The notes below the pieces were generated by a model that saw nothing but the letters and a program-made list of their open reading frames with translations, searched no databases and was not told where the DNA came from. From Heliopora coerulea (taxonomy: Eukaryota; Cnidaria; Anthozoa; Scleralcyonacea; Helioporidae), in contig JASJOG010000051.1 of assembly GCA_030142905.1 (NCBI GenBank), positions 888,501 through 952,500 on the forward strand: a DNA stretch of 64,000 nucleotides, read 5' to 3'. Every line of letters begins with the position of its first letter. Positions within the stretch are counted from its first letter, which is position 1. The translations under genes were made by a program, and so were the position numbers. Below are positions 22,171 to 30,823 of the stretch, in pieces.

Positions 22171-23735
22171 CCACTGTCCTTAGTTGGGTGGTGTGCGAGT
22201 TGTAATAATAATAATAATGGTTTAATGGCAATTCCACTGAGTGGCTCTTACTTTACCATTAAATTTAATATATTGCATACATACAGTATATTATAATTAT
22301 AAAATATGAAATAATACACATGAAAAAAATCTATCATATCACATTTAAAAACGGACATTATCTTGTAAGCCTGTCAGTAGCTAAGGTAGTTAAATAATTC
22401 CTTACTTTACGTTTACAAATATGAAAATCAGTGCAGTTTCTAATGTCCCCTGGCAGGTTATTAAAAGCAACTGCGGCACTGTCTTGGAAGGTACCATTTA
22501 CTAAAGGCACCTCCAATTTAACCTCGTTTGATGATCTATATAATATAGACAGGCCCACAGAGAGGCAACAGTAGGCCCAGGGCAAAGTGGTCATCCAGAG
22601 GGCCCCCCCCCCCCCCAAACCTTCAGATTATGGCCTATGCGCAAAAAAGAGTTTCATTCGGGATTAAGGCCTTTAAGGCATTTTGAGGAATTCTTAAGAA
22701 TAAGGCCCTTACAATCTGAGGCCCTTCAGAGTACGAGGGCCTGGGGTAATCTGCCCCCCTTGCCGCCCCCTCTCTGCGGGCCTGAATATAGATGATCATA
22801 TAACATTCGGGTCCCGTGCGTTCGTTCTTTACGTTAGTTAGCAATTAAGATTAAAATATTTTAAAGTGATCTCAAAGTAAATGTTTATTTATGATAGATT
22901 TTAATTCACCCATGAATACGTCATTCATCTGTCACTTTGCTTGGTAGATTCTTCCGACATAGAGCTGACGATATAGCTTATTCTTTTCTCTATAAAATTA
23001 GTGTGAGAGTCAGGGCGGTAATAACCATTTACGAGGCTTCGTGAAGACTATTTCTCAGTGTTTAAGAGGTTGAAGTGATTGTTCATACTATCCACCATGA
23101 GACGTTAACTTTATACATAAATATTACATTTGTACACTTCATCTATCTCTTATGTTTTGCCAACTTAATTTTTTATGTACATTAACCCATTCCCGATTGA
23201 CGATGAGTACTCTGCCATTTTAATCCGGCTAACGCAGACGATTTTACTAGTCAAGTGAGACCTCGTGTCATGAAGGTGTCAAACATTGTTTCAAAGACAT
23301 AGCCGATTATTCAATGTGTTTTTTTTTGGGTTTTTTTTATGCTTAGCTCCCGTTAACGGCCACTGGTCTCGCTGGTCTGAGTGGTCTGCCTGCTCCACAT
23401 CGTGTGGACATGGAACAAGGAACAGAACCCGTACATGTAGTGACCCGGCTCCTAAAAATGGAGGGAAGTTTTGCGTGGGTAAAACTTACCGAACTATGGC
23501 TTGCGAAGGGATGAGCAGAGGTCCAGGTAAACAGTTCTCATTTGTATTTTTAGGCATATTTTTGCGGAAATTACATAAATGAAATATTAAGGGATACCAA
23601 AAATGAAATTAAACACTCATACTAAGTACCTCTAAATGTAGTATGTATGTATGTGTGTATACCTACCGCATGCGCAATACATATACATGTACATATGTAT
23701 GTGTATATGTATATGTACAGTATATGTATATCTAC

Positions 23736-23771
<36 letters not shown>

Positions 23772-26347
23772 GTGTATATGGATATGGATATAGGTATGTA
23801 TATCTATATGTGTATGTGTTTGTGTATGTGTATGTGAATCAGGATTGCTTGGACTTCAAGTGACCCTGTGTTGTCAGTTACTTATATTCTTACGAAGTAT
23901 TTCGCTATTTTCTTACATATGAAGTATACTATCGCTTCATGGTTTACTCCGCTCGCCACGATAAATGTCTTTCGCTTCGTGGACAGAATGTGGTTGCCGA
24001 AACCTGTAATACGTCGACAGCGCAAACCTGGGCCTGGTCTGCATATGATCAGTTGGTAAGCGTTGCAACTGGTCAGTGCCTTGATGTAGATGGCGAAGCA
24101 GATGAAGAGATTCCTCTTCGGTTGTCAAGGTGTTGCAAAGAGAAATCAGGACAGCAGTGGTCGTGCAGTGGGGGATTGGTACGACCTGGCACGAAAAACC
24201 TTAGTATGAGCTATGGGAATAGACAGGATGTCGTGAATTTGATTCTTGACACGGGACCAAACAGCCAATGGGAAATATTTGGGGAAAACAGAAGCAATAT
24301 ATGTACCAAGAAACCAGGTAACAGGTCAGCTATTGATAATATAAAATGATGGATGGGGTTATCAATAGTTTTAATAATAATAACAATAATAATAATCATA
24401 ATAATAATAATTGCTATAACAATAACAACAACGATAACCATAAAGATATTAATAAGGTTAGGGACAAGGATTAAGAACAGTATAGTAGGAGGAGGAGTAG
24501 GAATAGTAGAAGCAGGAGTAGTCGTAGGAGTATTTGTAGGAGTAGGAGTAGAAGTAGCAGTAGCATTAGTAGCCGTAGCAGTAATATTGGCAGCTGTGGC
24601 AGTAACGGTAGAAGTAGCAGCAGCAGACGTAACAATAACAACAGCAGCAGGAGCAGCAACTGTAGTACCAATAGTACCAATATCGCGATAACAATAGCAG
24701 TAGCAGTTTTTGTTGTCGTAGAAACGCAGTAGCCGCAGCACTTGCATGTGATAGTGTTGTGCATGGCATTATTAACAGAAGTGGAGCGTCGACTAGTGAC
24801 AACTCCTTTGGCAATATAAACTCTTTTCGGTCCATACTCTGCTTTTTGAGTTTACTCTGGCTAACGCCAGTTGATTTTGCTCTTCAAACGGAAATGTTTC
24901 GGACCGGGAAAGGTTACGGTCCAAACACACTGGATACGTAATTGTGTGCAAAAAATAGCTCCACATCCTTTCTATAGTTCTATGACGAGGCGTCCAGTGT
25001 GAGAGGTGCCATAGGGATAATACTGGGCTATCCTTTGCGCTTTACAACGTACGCCAGGAAGAGCTGTTACGCGTCCAGTTGTCGCAATCTTTATACCTTA
25101 GAGCATCTCACCGGCGATCAGAAGGTTACGGGTTCGATTCTCGTCAGGGATTCAGAAAGTTTTTCTGAGTAGAACAGCTTGAGAACGTACGTATAAAACA
25201 TCATATATCTACCAAGCTACCACATTTAATAATAACTCATTGATTAGCACTAAATAGGCGACATATCGAGACTTGCAGACTGGCAGTACATATGTCTACC
25301 ATCAATATGAACCTGTACATAAATGTAACCTTCGCTCACCATCTGAGTCTATGTAGCTCAATGATGGTTAGAGCATCTCACCGGCAATCAGAAAGTTACG
25401 GGTTCGATTTCCGTCCGGGACTCAGAAAGTTTTTCTGGATAGAATAGCTTGAGAACGTGTGTATAAAATATCATATATCTACCAACAGTACCAAGCTACC
25501 ACATTTAATAATAAATCTTTATACCGTTACGATCGCGACGGAAATCATACCATCCTGTGACAGAAACGTTTTAGATGCATAAAACTTAATTCTGGCTTTA
25601 AAATGCACTTTAAACTTTTTCTTCTTATGGTAACACAGCAACATCAATAATTTCATTCCAACAGGTTGCAAGGTAAAGATTGAAAACTACGGCTGTTGTG
25701 AATTCCCATTTATATTTTTGAAAATATTTGTATAAATGCACATGTCACTCTTCTGTCTGTTTTCTTCTCTCTTTCTTCTAATGGTAACTCATTGAATCAT
25801 TTCATTCAAACAGCTTGCAAGGTAAAGACTGAAAAAAACGGCTGCTGCGTTTTTCCATTTACTTATCGCAACGTTGTATACCGCTCATGCGCTGTTAGCC
25901 GTACCTATGGCAGATTTTGGTGTGCCACGTCACCAAACTATCCGATGGTTAGGCGATGGGGATTCTGTGAATCTCAAGGTAAAAGTAACATTTCATCTTT
26001 ATTTTTCATTTCTGTATTCTCTTACTCAGGCGCTAACGCCAAAGTTATGCCCAAGTTTTACCGGATGATTAATTCCTGTTTCCTAATTGTAAAGAGTTAT
26101 GGTCAGTTTCAGTGTAACTCTCTTTGTTTCAATGTAGTTTCGACTCTTATTAATTGCGAATCCCAACTTTTTTTCCCCTCCAGCTTGTAAGGTAAAGACA
26201 ACAAAAGGTGACTGCTGCGTATTCCCTTTTAAATATGGAAGGAAATGGTATCGTTCCTGTACAACCTATAACTTCAATAACAGACGCTGGTGTGCCACAA
26301 CCTCGAATTATAATAGAGATAGAAAATGGGGCCTCTGTGCGTCCTAA
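14707..26347 (+). CDS. Secreted astacin-type metalloprotease with TSP1, ricin-lectin and fibronectin type II domains (5' partial, 10 exons)
   Basis: The exons are 14707-14883, 15588-15702, 17761-17942, 18762-18872, 19447-19554, 21907-22077, 23347-23526, 23925-24317, 25814-25978 and 26184-26347. They are all GT-AG and phase-compatible and give 587 residues plus TAA. Order: propeptide end with EGD motif (3-5), furin-like RNRR, astacin domain (about 45-230) with [12 protein letters not shown] (127-138), TSP1 (about 238-287), TSP1 (about 293-341), ricin B-type trefoil (349-478), FN2 (480-531) and FN2 (535-586). Astacins cleave extracellular proteins using a zinc ion held by three His and a Tyr. 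The Met-turn reads SLLHY, so the usual Met is Leu. The signal-peptide exon was not identified. The added domains suggest targeting to glycans or matrix (inference). Catalysis is likely but unproven. Confidence 0.88.
15033..15188. mobile_element. Short hAT-like MITE in a protease intron
   Basis: The ends CAGGGACGGCGGAGC and GCTCCGCCGTCCCTG are perfect inverted repeats about 156 bases apart. A CAGGG end is typical of hAT elements. A clean 8-base target duplication was not found. Confidence 0.6.
15588..15702 (+). CDS. Protease exon: N-terminal astacin subdomain
   Basis: The acceptor is TTTTAG and the donor GTATGA. It encodes [20 protein letters not shown], then [17 protein letters not shown]. 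The pattern AIxxYxxKTCLxF is typical of astacins, and the Cys is the first of four conserved cysteines. Confidence 0.87.
15737..15852. repeat. CT/CTGT microsatellite, upstream of the LINE
   Basis: This is a run of CTCTCT and GTCTCTCT units ending about 40 bases before the LINE frame. The long arginine/glutamate-rich minus-strand frame in it is a repeat artefact. Confidence 0.9.
15855..17330 (+). mobile_element. 5'-truncated non-LTR retrotransposon in the second visible protease intron
   Basis: The body runs from the upstream CT microsatellite to a CT microsatellite tail. Only the reverse transcriptase half is present; no apurinic endonuclease is seen upstream and an in-frame stop lies just before the first Met. 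It lies in the same direction as the host gene. The last single-copy bases are GTTTAAATAAAT. Confidence 0.85.
15895..17214 (+). CDS. Non-LTR reverse transcriptase (Jockey/CR1/L2-type), intact 439-residue frame
   Basis: The frame opens [20 protein letters not shown], the usual start of the RT core. Motif A is [15 protein letters not shown], with catalytic Asp. The [20 protein letters not shown] motif follows, then motif C MYADD with the catalytic Asp pair, and [14 protein letters not shown]. The C-terminal part has the [10 protein letters not shown] segment typical of these elements. Such enzymes copy their own RNA at a nicked target. The frame is uninterrupted, suggesting a recent copy, but without an endonuclease it is probably not autonomous. 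Clade placement is by motif only. Confidence 0.92.
   Translation: MNNYRPISVLSPIAKVFERIIYNQLYDYLQTNNLLSKFQSGFRKFHSTATSLLDATMEWLVNMDSSKINSVVFFDLSKAFDTVDHSILLRKLCLYGLSVSTLKLFKSYLTDRVQCCFINGSPSSLKKIKCGVPQGSILGPLLFLIYINDLPNCLQHSKPRMYADDTDITTSDKSLKKVIQSTNSDLSNIKQWLLANKLSLNAAKTEHMFIESDDNLNKIKNTSQIHIDGHVLKSVKYTKCLGVYIHEKLNWDEQIDHVSKNVSQAIAGLKHVRSFVSKKVALVIFNSLIQPLFDYCDIVLDNMSAGQANRLQKLKNRAGRVIAQKGYNIRFYEIREELSWKTLHETRKQHKVILVYKALNGLARPYLLDYFNFCNYSERYNLRDRDNNIGLPRPKTKYLKNSFVYSAGKLWNSLPKEARLATDLKFFIDQVSSSSFTQQ
17330..17625. repeat. CT/CTGT microsatellite, downstream of the LINE
   Basis: About 300 bases of CTCTCTGT-type units directly follow the LINE 3' end. They may be the element's tail or pre-existing repeat into which it inserted. 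Open frames on both strands are artefacts. Confidence 0.9.
17761..17942 (+). CDS. Protease exon: zinc-binding helix
   Basis: The acceptor is CATAAAAG and the donor GTAAGT. It encodes [13 protein letters not shown] and then [12 protein letters not shown] followed by [11 protein letters not shown]. The motif at nt 17849-17881 gives zinc ligands His127, His131 and His137 and general base Glu128. SRPDRD is the astacin continuation. Confidence 0.95.
18170..18365. repeat. ATTTTATACC minisatellite in a protease intron
   Basis: Units of ATTTTATACC and ATTTATACC alternate for about 190 bases. The tyrosine/isoleucine-rich open frames across it are not genes. Confidence 0.85.
18762..18872 (+). CDS. Protease exon: Met-turn region
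   Basis: The acceptor is CTTCTAG and the donor GTAACA. It encodes [20 protein letters not shown], then [13 protein letters not shown]. Astacins normally read S-I/V-M-H-Y here. The Tyr ligand is kept, but the Met at residue 184 is Leu (TTA, 18839-18841). Confidence 0.9.
19447..19554 (+). CDS. Protease exon: astacin C-terminus
   Basis: The acceptor is ATTTTCAG and the donor GTTGGT. It encodes [20 protein letters not shown] and then [14 protein letters not shown]. The last Cys closes the conserved astacin disulfide with the first. Confidence 0.9.
20127..20967. repeat. Near-perfect inverted repeat, two arms of about 415 bp with a 10-bp spacer
   Basis: The left arm 20127-20542 and right arm 20553-20967 are reverse complements with few differences; the spacer is CGATGAGATT. 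Each arm holds an internal direct duplication of about 40 bases (GCGGAAGAAATTAGAGTGTG start). The transcribed intron would fold into a very long hairpin. The right arm carries a CTGATGA...GAAA hairpin motif. Confidence 0.88.
20849..20877 (+). other. Hammerhead-like hairpin motif in the long inverted repeat
   Basis: CTGATGA, one unpaired base, a perfect GAATTT/AAATTC stem with GTAAT loop, then GAAA. A possible 3-bp stem III (ATA/TAT) follows. The mirror copy in the left arm reads TTGATGA. Confidence 0.4.
20985..21475. repeat. TTTCGCGAAATT palindrome cluster
   Basis: Words such as TCGCGAAATTAA, CCGCGAAAATTA and TTTCGCGAAAT recur in both orientations at both ends of this interval. It is probably a decayed terminal-inverted-repeat element. 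Confidence 0.5.
21907..22077 (+). CDS. Protease exon: thrombospondin type 1 repeat, first
   Basis: The acceptor is TGTTTAG and the donor GTAAGT. It encodes [20 protein letters not shown] and ends in [10 protein letters not shown]. It has the W-x-x-[FW]-x-x-C-x-x-x-C opening of TSP1 modules but is diverged, with SAC where SxTC is common. Confidence 0.85.
22136..22610 (-). mobile_element. LINE 3'-end fragment with TTA-type tail
   Basis: The minus frame at 22358-22618 reads [20 protein letters not shown], then [20 protein letters not shown], the C-terminal end of a non-LTR RT. The element's 3' end is a run of (TAA/ATT)n at 22136-22170. Only the tail remains. It lies in the protease intron, opposite to the gene. 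Confidence 0.7.
22590..22790. repeat. Low-complexity CCC and GGCC-rich patch
   Basis: A run of 12-13 C at about 22604 is followed by repeated AAGGCC, AGGCCC and GAGGCCC words. No gene is present. Confidence 0.5.
23347..23526 (+). CDS. Protease exon: thrombospondin type 1 repeat, second
   Basis: The acceptor is TGCTTAG and the donor GTAAAC. It encodes [20 protein letters not shown], then [19 protein letters not shown]. This is a canonical TSP1 with a WxxWxxW C-mannosylation pattern and the CSxxCG core. Confidence 0.95.
23640..23840. repeat. TATATG/TGTATA microsatellite in a protease intron
   Basis: About 200 bases of GTATATGTATATG and related units lie between the second TSP1 exon and the lectin exon. 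Tyrosine/valine-rich frames through it are artefacts. Confidence 0.85.
23925..24317 (+). CDS. Protease exon: ricin-type beta-trefoil lectin
   Basis: The acceptor is ATGAAG, weaker than the others but phase-correct; the donor is GTAACA. Repeating subdomains carry [32 protein letters not shown] and SQWEIF, matching the QxW pattern of ricin B lectins. The family binds galactose-type sugars or heparan sulfate in other proteins; the ligand here is unknown. Confidence 0.85.
24360..24720. repeat. AAT and GTAGGA/GTAGCA microsatellite cluster
   Basis: An (AAT)n run at 24370-24420 is followed by degenerate AGTAGG, AGTAGC and AACAGC units. Long hydrophobic frames on both strands reflect the repeat. Confidence 0.8.
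25085..25510 (+). repeat. Two tandem copies of tRNA-derived SINE family B
   Basis: Both copies contain TAGAGCATCTCACCGGC, AGAAAGTTACGGGTTCGATT or a close variant, then TCAGAAAGTTTTTCTG and TATAAAA(C/T)ATCATATATCTACC. The second is more complete and includes the TAGCTCAATGATGG box A-like start. Related copies are at 37380-37535 and 61150-61310. Confidence 0.7.
25665..25736 (+). pseudogene. Truncated fibronectin type II exon or alternative terminal exon
   Basis: A good acceptor (CCAACAG) precedes a frame compatible with the upstream phase, reading [16 protein letters not shown] and then FLKIFV and a stop. It copies the start of the next two FN2 exons, which read CKVKT and GCCVFPF or DCCVFPF, and then diverges. 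It is either a decayed duplicate or an alternative last exon that would end the protein after the lectin. Confidence 0.6.
25814..25978 (+). CDS. Protease exon: fibronectin type II module, first
   Basis: The acceptor is CAAACAG and the donor GTAAAA. It encodes [37 protein letters not shown] and RRWGFC. The Cys spacing and WCAT...WGFC end are those of FN2 modules, which bind collagen or gelatin in other proteins. Confidence 0.93.
26184..26347 (+). CDS. Protease last exon: fibronectin type II module, second
   Basis: The acceptor is CCTCCAG. It encodes [38 protein letters not shown] and RKWGLCAS before TAA (26345-26347). No coding sequence follows, so the protein ends with this module. Confidence 0.92.
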
Positions 26348-26514
26348 TAGGTAACGTATCGTTTTTATGAGTTTCGGATAAATTATCATGTTTATATTTA
26401 AAGTCAAGATGGTTCAATAGCGGGATTGTTAAGACGCAACAAAATAGTGAGACAAGTTGCAAGAAAATTGCGTAGCGTAATAGCGCCTCAACTATTTCCC
26501 GGCGCGATAAGAAC

Positions 26515-26600
26515 TCTGTTATTTTACTCAGGCTAACGTCAGACTATTTTACTCTGGCTAACGCCAGACGATTTTACTCGTCAAAGGGAGAACGTCCGCC
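26515..26600. repeat. Two tandem units of a dispersed CTAACGCCAGACGATTTTAC module
   Basis: The unit TTTTACTC(A/T)GGCTAACG(T/C)CAG occurs twice, spaced about 31 bases, followed by ATTTTACTCGTCAAAGGGAG. Single copies occur near 23205-23260, 24840-24890, 51090-51165 and 57065-57130. Confidence 0.65.
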
Positions 26601-26639
26601 TCAATAGAGTTCAGGGTAAAGTGTAACTTAAAATGTAAC

Positions 26640-27240
26640 TATTCTCTTTTCTAAATTGTTTCAGAAACGAAATAGTTTGCTCCAGAGAAAAAGAATCCTC
26701 AAATTCTGTGGCTTTTTAAAGGTCTACTTTGCGTTCTTGTTGGTGTGACGTGTAGTTATATTATCTTTTGTTTTGTTCGTTTTCATTAGGATGGTATTAT
26801 GGTATTAAATTGATTTACGTTTGTTGACCTCGTACTTGAAAGCAACAGCGATTTTCTCCTAGGCTACCCAGCCTGATTTTCAAAACTGAACCCAAGTTTA
26901 TCAACTTAGTTCTCAGAGTGGCCGATGACTTTACCTATTTTGGTGAGCATGCATGTTGTTTGAAGCAAGACATTTTTACGCCGTGATTCTGCGAAGGAAC
27001 CGGAGGGTCGTACGTCTTCAAAAGGGCTAATATATACGTTTGAACTCATAACTAGTCAAAAAGTAATATTGCATTGATTTCAGTTTCGTTGCTTTTACAT
27101 AATTTGCTGATACGGACTCGATGTTAAGCCTTCAAATATTTCTAAAACTCAGTTTCAACTATTACTCATTAAAATTTTCTTTGGTCGTCCTTCGGTGGCG
27201 AAGGGTAGTTCAACCAAAATAACATGCCTAGTTGTTAAGT
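26640..27240. other. Intergenic, no gene seen
   Basis: AT-rich sequence downstream of the protease gene without open frames of note. No clear AATAAA was found close to the protease stop codon. Confidence 0.45.
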
Positions 27241-27269
27241 CTTTTCCCCTCACAAAACTGCATAAGTTT

Positions 27270-27770
27270 CTTGACATGTGAAAAATATATGGAACTTGAA
27301 CATTTTCACTTATGAAATTTTTATTCTGCACATGAAAATGGGTTGTTTTCACATACGAAACACCTAATTCACGTGCGAAATATGGTTCAAAATTTCCTGT
27401 GTGAAGTCTTGGGAAACGAAACATGTATTTCATGCATGAAATGGAAGATTCACATGTGAAAATTAATTACATATAAGAAACTTTCATTTCACATATGGAA
27501 TTGAAACATTTTCACATATGAACAGGGCCGCCAAGAGGGGGGAGGGCAGGGGGGCAAATTGCCCCGGGCCCCCAACTCAAAGGGGCCCCCAAAATTGGAA
27601 GGATTTAGCATGGGTTGGTTTTGACCATATGAAATTATTCCTATGACGTCATAAATAGGGCCCCAGAAAAAGTTTTGCCCCGGGCCCCGCTAATTCTCTC
27701 GGCGGCCCTGCATATGAAACGCTATTTTCATATGTGAAATTACTGAAATAGTATGCGAAATTTTTGTAAT
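27270..27770. repeat. Cluster of short TTTCACATATGAAA-type palindromes
   Basis: Variants such as TTCACATGTGAAAA, TTTCATGCATGAAA, TTTCACATATGGAA and TTTTCATATGTGAAA occur at irregular spacing in both orientations. The cluster is interrupted by the MITE at 27523-27710. Confidence 0.65.
27523..27710. mobile_element. hAT-type MITE with perfect 8-bp target-site duplication
   Basis: The ends CAGGGCCGCC and GGCGGCCCTG are perfect inverted repeats, flanked on both sides by CATATGAA (27515-27522 and 27711-27718). The 8-base duplication and CAGGG end identify the hAT superfamily. The interior is rich in G and C runs and has no open frame. Confidence 0.82.
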
Positions 27771-27855
27771 GGTTCAAAGGGAAGAGAGCTTTATTTCATC
27801 AAAACAGCGACCCACTCGAAATGGTCTGACGACCAGAATTCTAGTAGCAACCAAT

Positions 27856-27875
27856 GGGGGGGGGGGGGGGGGGGG
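27856..27875. repeat. 20-base G run
   Basis: An uninterrupted poly(G) that may be length-variable or an assembly weak point. Confidence 0.9.
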
Positions 27876-28143
27876 TGAGGGGCGTTAAGAAAGTAACCTC
27901 GGTCAACAAAACCCAATAAATACCTTTTATAAAAGCAGATTATTTGGACTTCATTAAAATTTCGAAATGCTTTATTTGTCACGAGTGGTAATACGATTCG
28001 GTTCATTGCCACTGTATTTTTAAAGAACTAAATTTGCGACAATCCACTGCCAATGTTGCTGGGATAAGGAAGGGATTTGAAGCATCAAAGGCTCTGTAAC
28101 GGTTGAGGAAAACTGCCACGCTAATACGTCGTCGTGGTTGGGA

Positions 28144-29045
28144 CTAGCCAGGTTGAAAACTGATCAGCAATCGTCGATGTTGGCCCAGCAAATTCCCGAA
28201 GATAACTTTGTACTCCTTCCAGAATTGTGAGCTATACATACCATAAAAGATTGGGTTGATGCAAATATTGGTGAACCCCAGTGTGACCAGACTAAAATGA
28301 AAAACACCGTTGGCATCCAAAGTGCCTGTCTTGCTCATCATGAATGTGACACGACTGGGAATGGTAGCGGCGACCATTGTTGAGGATGCTGCAAATGCCA
28401 CCACGGTAGCTCTTTTTACTGACTGGAGACGCGCGGAGCTTGTTTTGGTAAGTTTTCTCAGGGTATACAGAATGGGGCTGTAAAGGATGATGATGGCCAG
28501 AAAGGGAGTGAGGGCCTGCTGGGGGAAGTTGATCCAGGAGAGCTCGTTGTTGGCCATATCAAGGGGTCTCCAGGTACACCGTTTGGTTTTTACCTTTACC
28601 CGGAAGAAAGTTGTTATATTGATGAGAAATCCCCAGACCCAAACAAAAACAACAGCTTTCATGGTGTGATGTGGTTTAATGGAGCGGTAAACCACAGGTT
28701 TAACCACTACCAACCAACGCTCCACCGTGAGAGCTACGGCAGTGTATAGTGAGATGAAGAAAAGATCAAAAAGGATCGCCTCTGACCAGATAACTCGGCA
28801 GTAAATCTCTTGGAAAATGTGGCCTTCAGAAACTGGAGGAAGGAAAAGGAATCGACTGAATACGAGGAAGATGGCGGTGACGATGTCAGTGAGAGCCAGA
28901 CTAAAGATGAATACGTTGTATGGATGTTTGAAGTAGGTGGGATGGGTTACGAAGACGTAGAAGACAAGAGCGTTGTCCAAATGGCTGCGATGGCAATGAA
29001 AGAAAATAGCACGTATGTAAATGATGTGTTTCCTTCGAGCGCCAT
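28144..29045 (-). pseudogene. Intronless class A GPCR, frameshifted in the first transmembrane segment
   Basis: From ATG at 29043-29045 the frame reads MALEGNTSFTYVLFSF and continues to about codon 21, then a one-base loss near 28980 shifts to the frame running to the stop at 28144. Past the shift the copy is full length, with TM1-TM7, ERW at the TM3 end (TVERWLVVVKP), ECL2 Cys, and NPIFY in TM7. The TM1 Gly-Asn of the paralogs is Asp-Asn. It may be a young pseudogene or an assembly error; a protein starting at 28980 would lack the first half of TM1. Confidence 0.75.
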
Positions 29046-29099
29046 TTTAAGGAAAGAGAAATGTGTCTAAAACGGGGGCAATAAACAACGTTAACAAGC

Positions 29100-29300
29100 T
29101 CATTATAATAAGTTGGAATAATAATTTAAAAAGACAACACAACGTGTTATAAACGTTGCAACATGTTTCGGAGAACCGTGTTACGAACGTTGCAACATGT
29201 TTCGGAGAGCCGTTCTCCTTCATACACCAACTGCCATAATAAGAAAAGCCTTATGAAGAAGAACGGTTCTCCGAAACATATAGCGAATAAGGAGTAAACT
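29100..29300. repeat. Inverted repeats with GGTTCTCCGAAACAT motif
   Basis: CGTTGCAACATGTTTCGGAGA occurs in the minus sense at two closely spaced places (29154-29210), and GAACGGTTCTCCGAAACATA occurs in the plus sense at 29261-29280. The arrangement (TGAAGA, stem, CCGAAAC) is a decayed version of the hammerhead-like motif. Confidence 0.5.
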
Positions 29301-29317
29301 TAAGAGCGTTGTGCTAG

Positions 29318-29323
<6 letters not shown>

Positions 29324-29349
<26 letters not shown>
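29324..29349. repeat. (AT)n microsatellite
   Basis: About 13 AT units. Confidence 0.9.
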
Positions 29350-29355
<6 letters not shown>

Positions 29356-29399
29356 TATATTTCATGTATTTATATATACATATACGTACATGAAATGTA

Positions 29400-30780
29400 A
29401 AAACAATCGGCAAACTCAGTTTTTAATAGAACAATCAAGAACGAGGAAAGGAGAATGTTAATTTACTTTGAGAAACTGAAAAAAAACCAAACAATCTCTC
29501 ACTTTCATTTTTAAAATAATGCTTTATTAAAATCTCTACCTTAAAGACACTATTCAACAGGGAAACAAGGAACTTACGTTTCGTTTGGTGGTGTTTTGGC
29601 GATGCGGAGTCTTCACGAACCGTTGATTCCTTCTCCAACGAGCTCACGCAGGTGGTGCAGCAGCAGCTTTCAAACTGCTATATAAGAAAATAGACCGTTT
29701 TTTAAAATTCAAAGCAGGCGTTCTAATTAGTCTTCTAAAGTTCTTTTTGGAGAAGACCATTGTCAAGTCAATTTATCGTGCATCGAAAAATGTATTTAAT
29801 TAGCGTAAATCACCAGAAATTGGAGAAATGTTTGTCTTCTGAACTTAAAGGCAGTTTAGTTGAAGATCATCGTAGCAAAATTTCGAGGAGAATATTGTGG
29901 CTAAAATTGAAATAGAATCATTTTGCCTAAAGTCAATTCGCAATACTGTGGATGATAGATTTTGCCTCAAACCTACTCGCTATACAATGCTGGCCTGGGG
30001 GGCATGGCTCCCCAATTCAAACAGCGGCTTTCCCACACTGACGACTTTTGTTAACATACAATCTGGTGGGTAAAGTTAAAACGGGAGGTTAACATTTATG
30101 ACCAAAATTTATGTAATTCGTGAATGAAAAAATATTTCGCTGTTCTGATTCGAGACTAAATCAGGTGCCATCATGGTGTCATTAACATCACACAACCTAC
30201 GCATTACGTCATTACGTGAGCAGTAATCTGAGCCTACAATAACTTATTTCCAGCGCTGATACCCACTGAAAAATACAAATATGACAATTTGGTTTCATTT
30301 TCCAGTAATGCTTCACTACGTGCAAAACCACTACTGCCCCCCCCTTCCCGGCATTTTTCAAATCCTGAAACCGCTCCTGAATGCTTGATGCAGAAAAAAA
30401 AGTTTGGATTGTTATTCCCTGAGCCAAACTCACATCTGATGCTATTTTTACTTTTCAAACCGCTTAGCCTTCTCAAATCTAGCGCCAGATCCAGATACTT
30501 TCCTTCAGTTCCTTTTTCTTAACTTCTAGCTTGCTAATTCGATGGAATTGGAATATCTGTTAAGAAGCAGGATTTCTTTTCCCCCCTCACCATTATTGTA
30601 TCAGGTCTCAGGACACTCCAATGACTAGGGGAGAAAAATGTTTAAATTATAAACACTTAAACTGGGCAAAATTTAAAGCATACTTTACGCCGTGGAAAAA
30701 AATTGTCCTGAGACGAGTTTTGCCCAACTCCTGCTATCAGACTTGTTAGACTTAGTATAGAGTACAGTACATGCGGGGAG
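29400..30780. other. Intergenic, no gene seen
   Basis: There is a C-rich patch near 30335 and several short open frames without family likeness. Confidence 0.45.
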
Positions 30781-30823
30781 TTCGTTGGACAGTTTGGGAC
30801 TGGGACAGAACATACCGTCCACA

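Noticed and set aside
23643..23863. Tyr/Val/Met repeat protein
   Set aside because: It is a translation of the TATATG microsatellite in an intron.
24211..24835. Long hydrophobic and Thr/Ala-rich frames on both strands
   Set aside because: They lie in AAT and GTAGGA-type repeats, and one overlaps the lectin exon in antisense.
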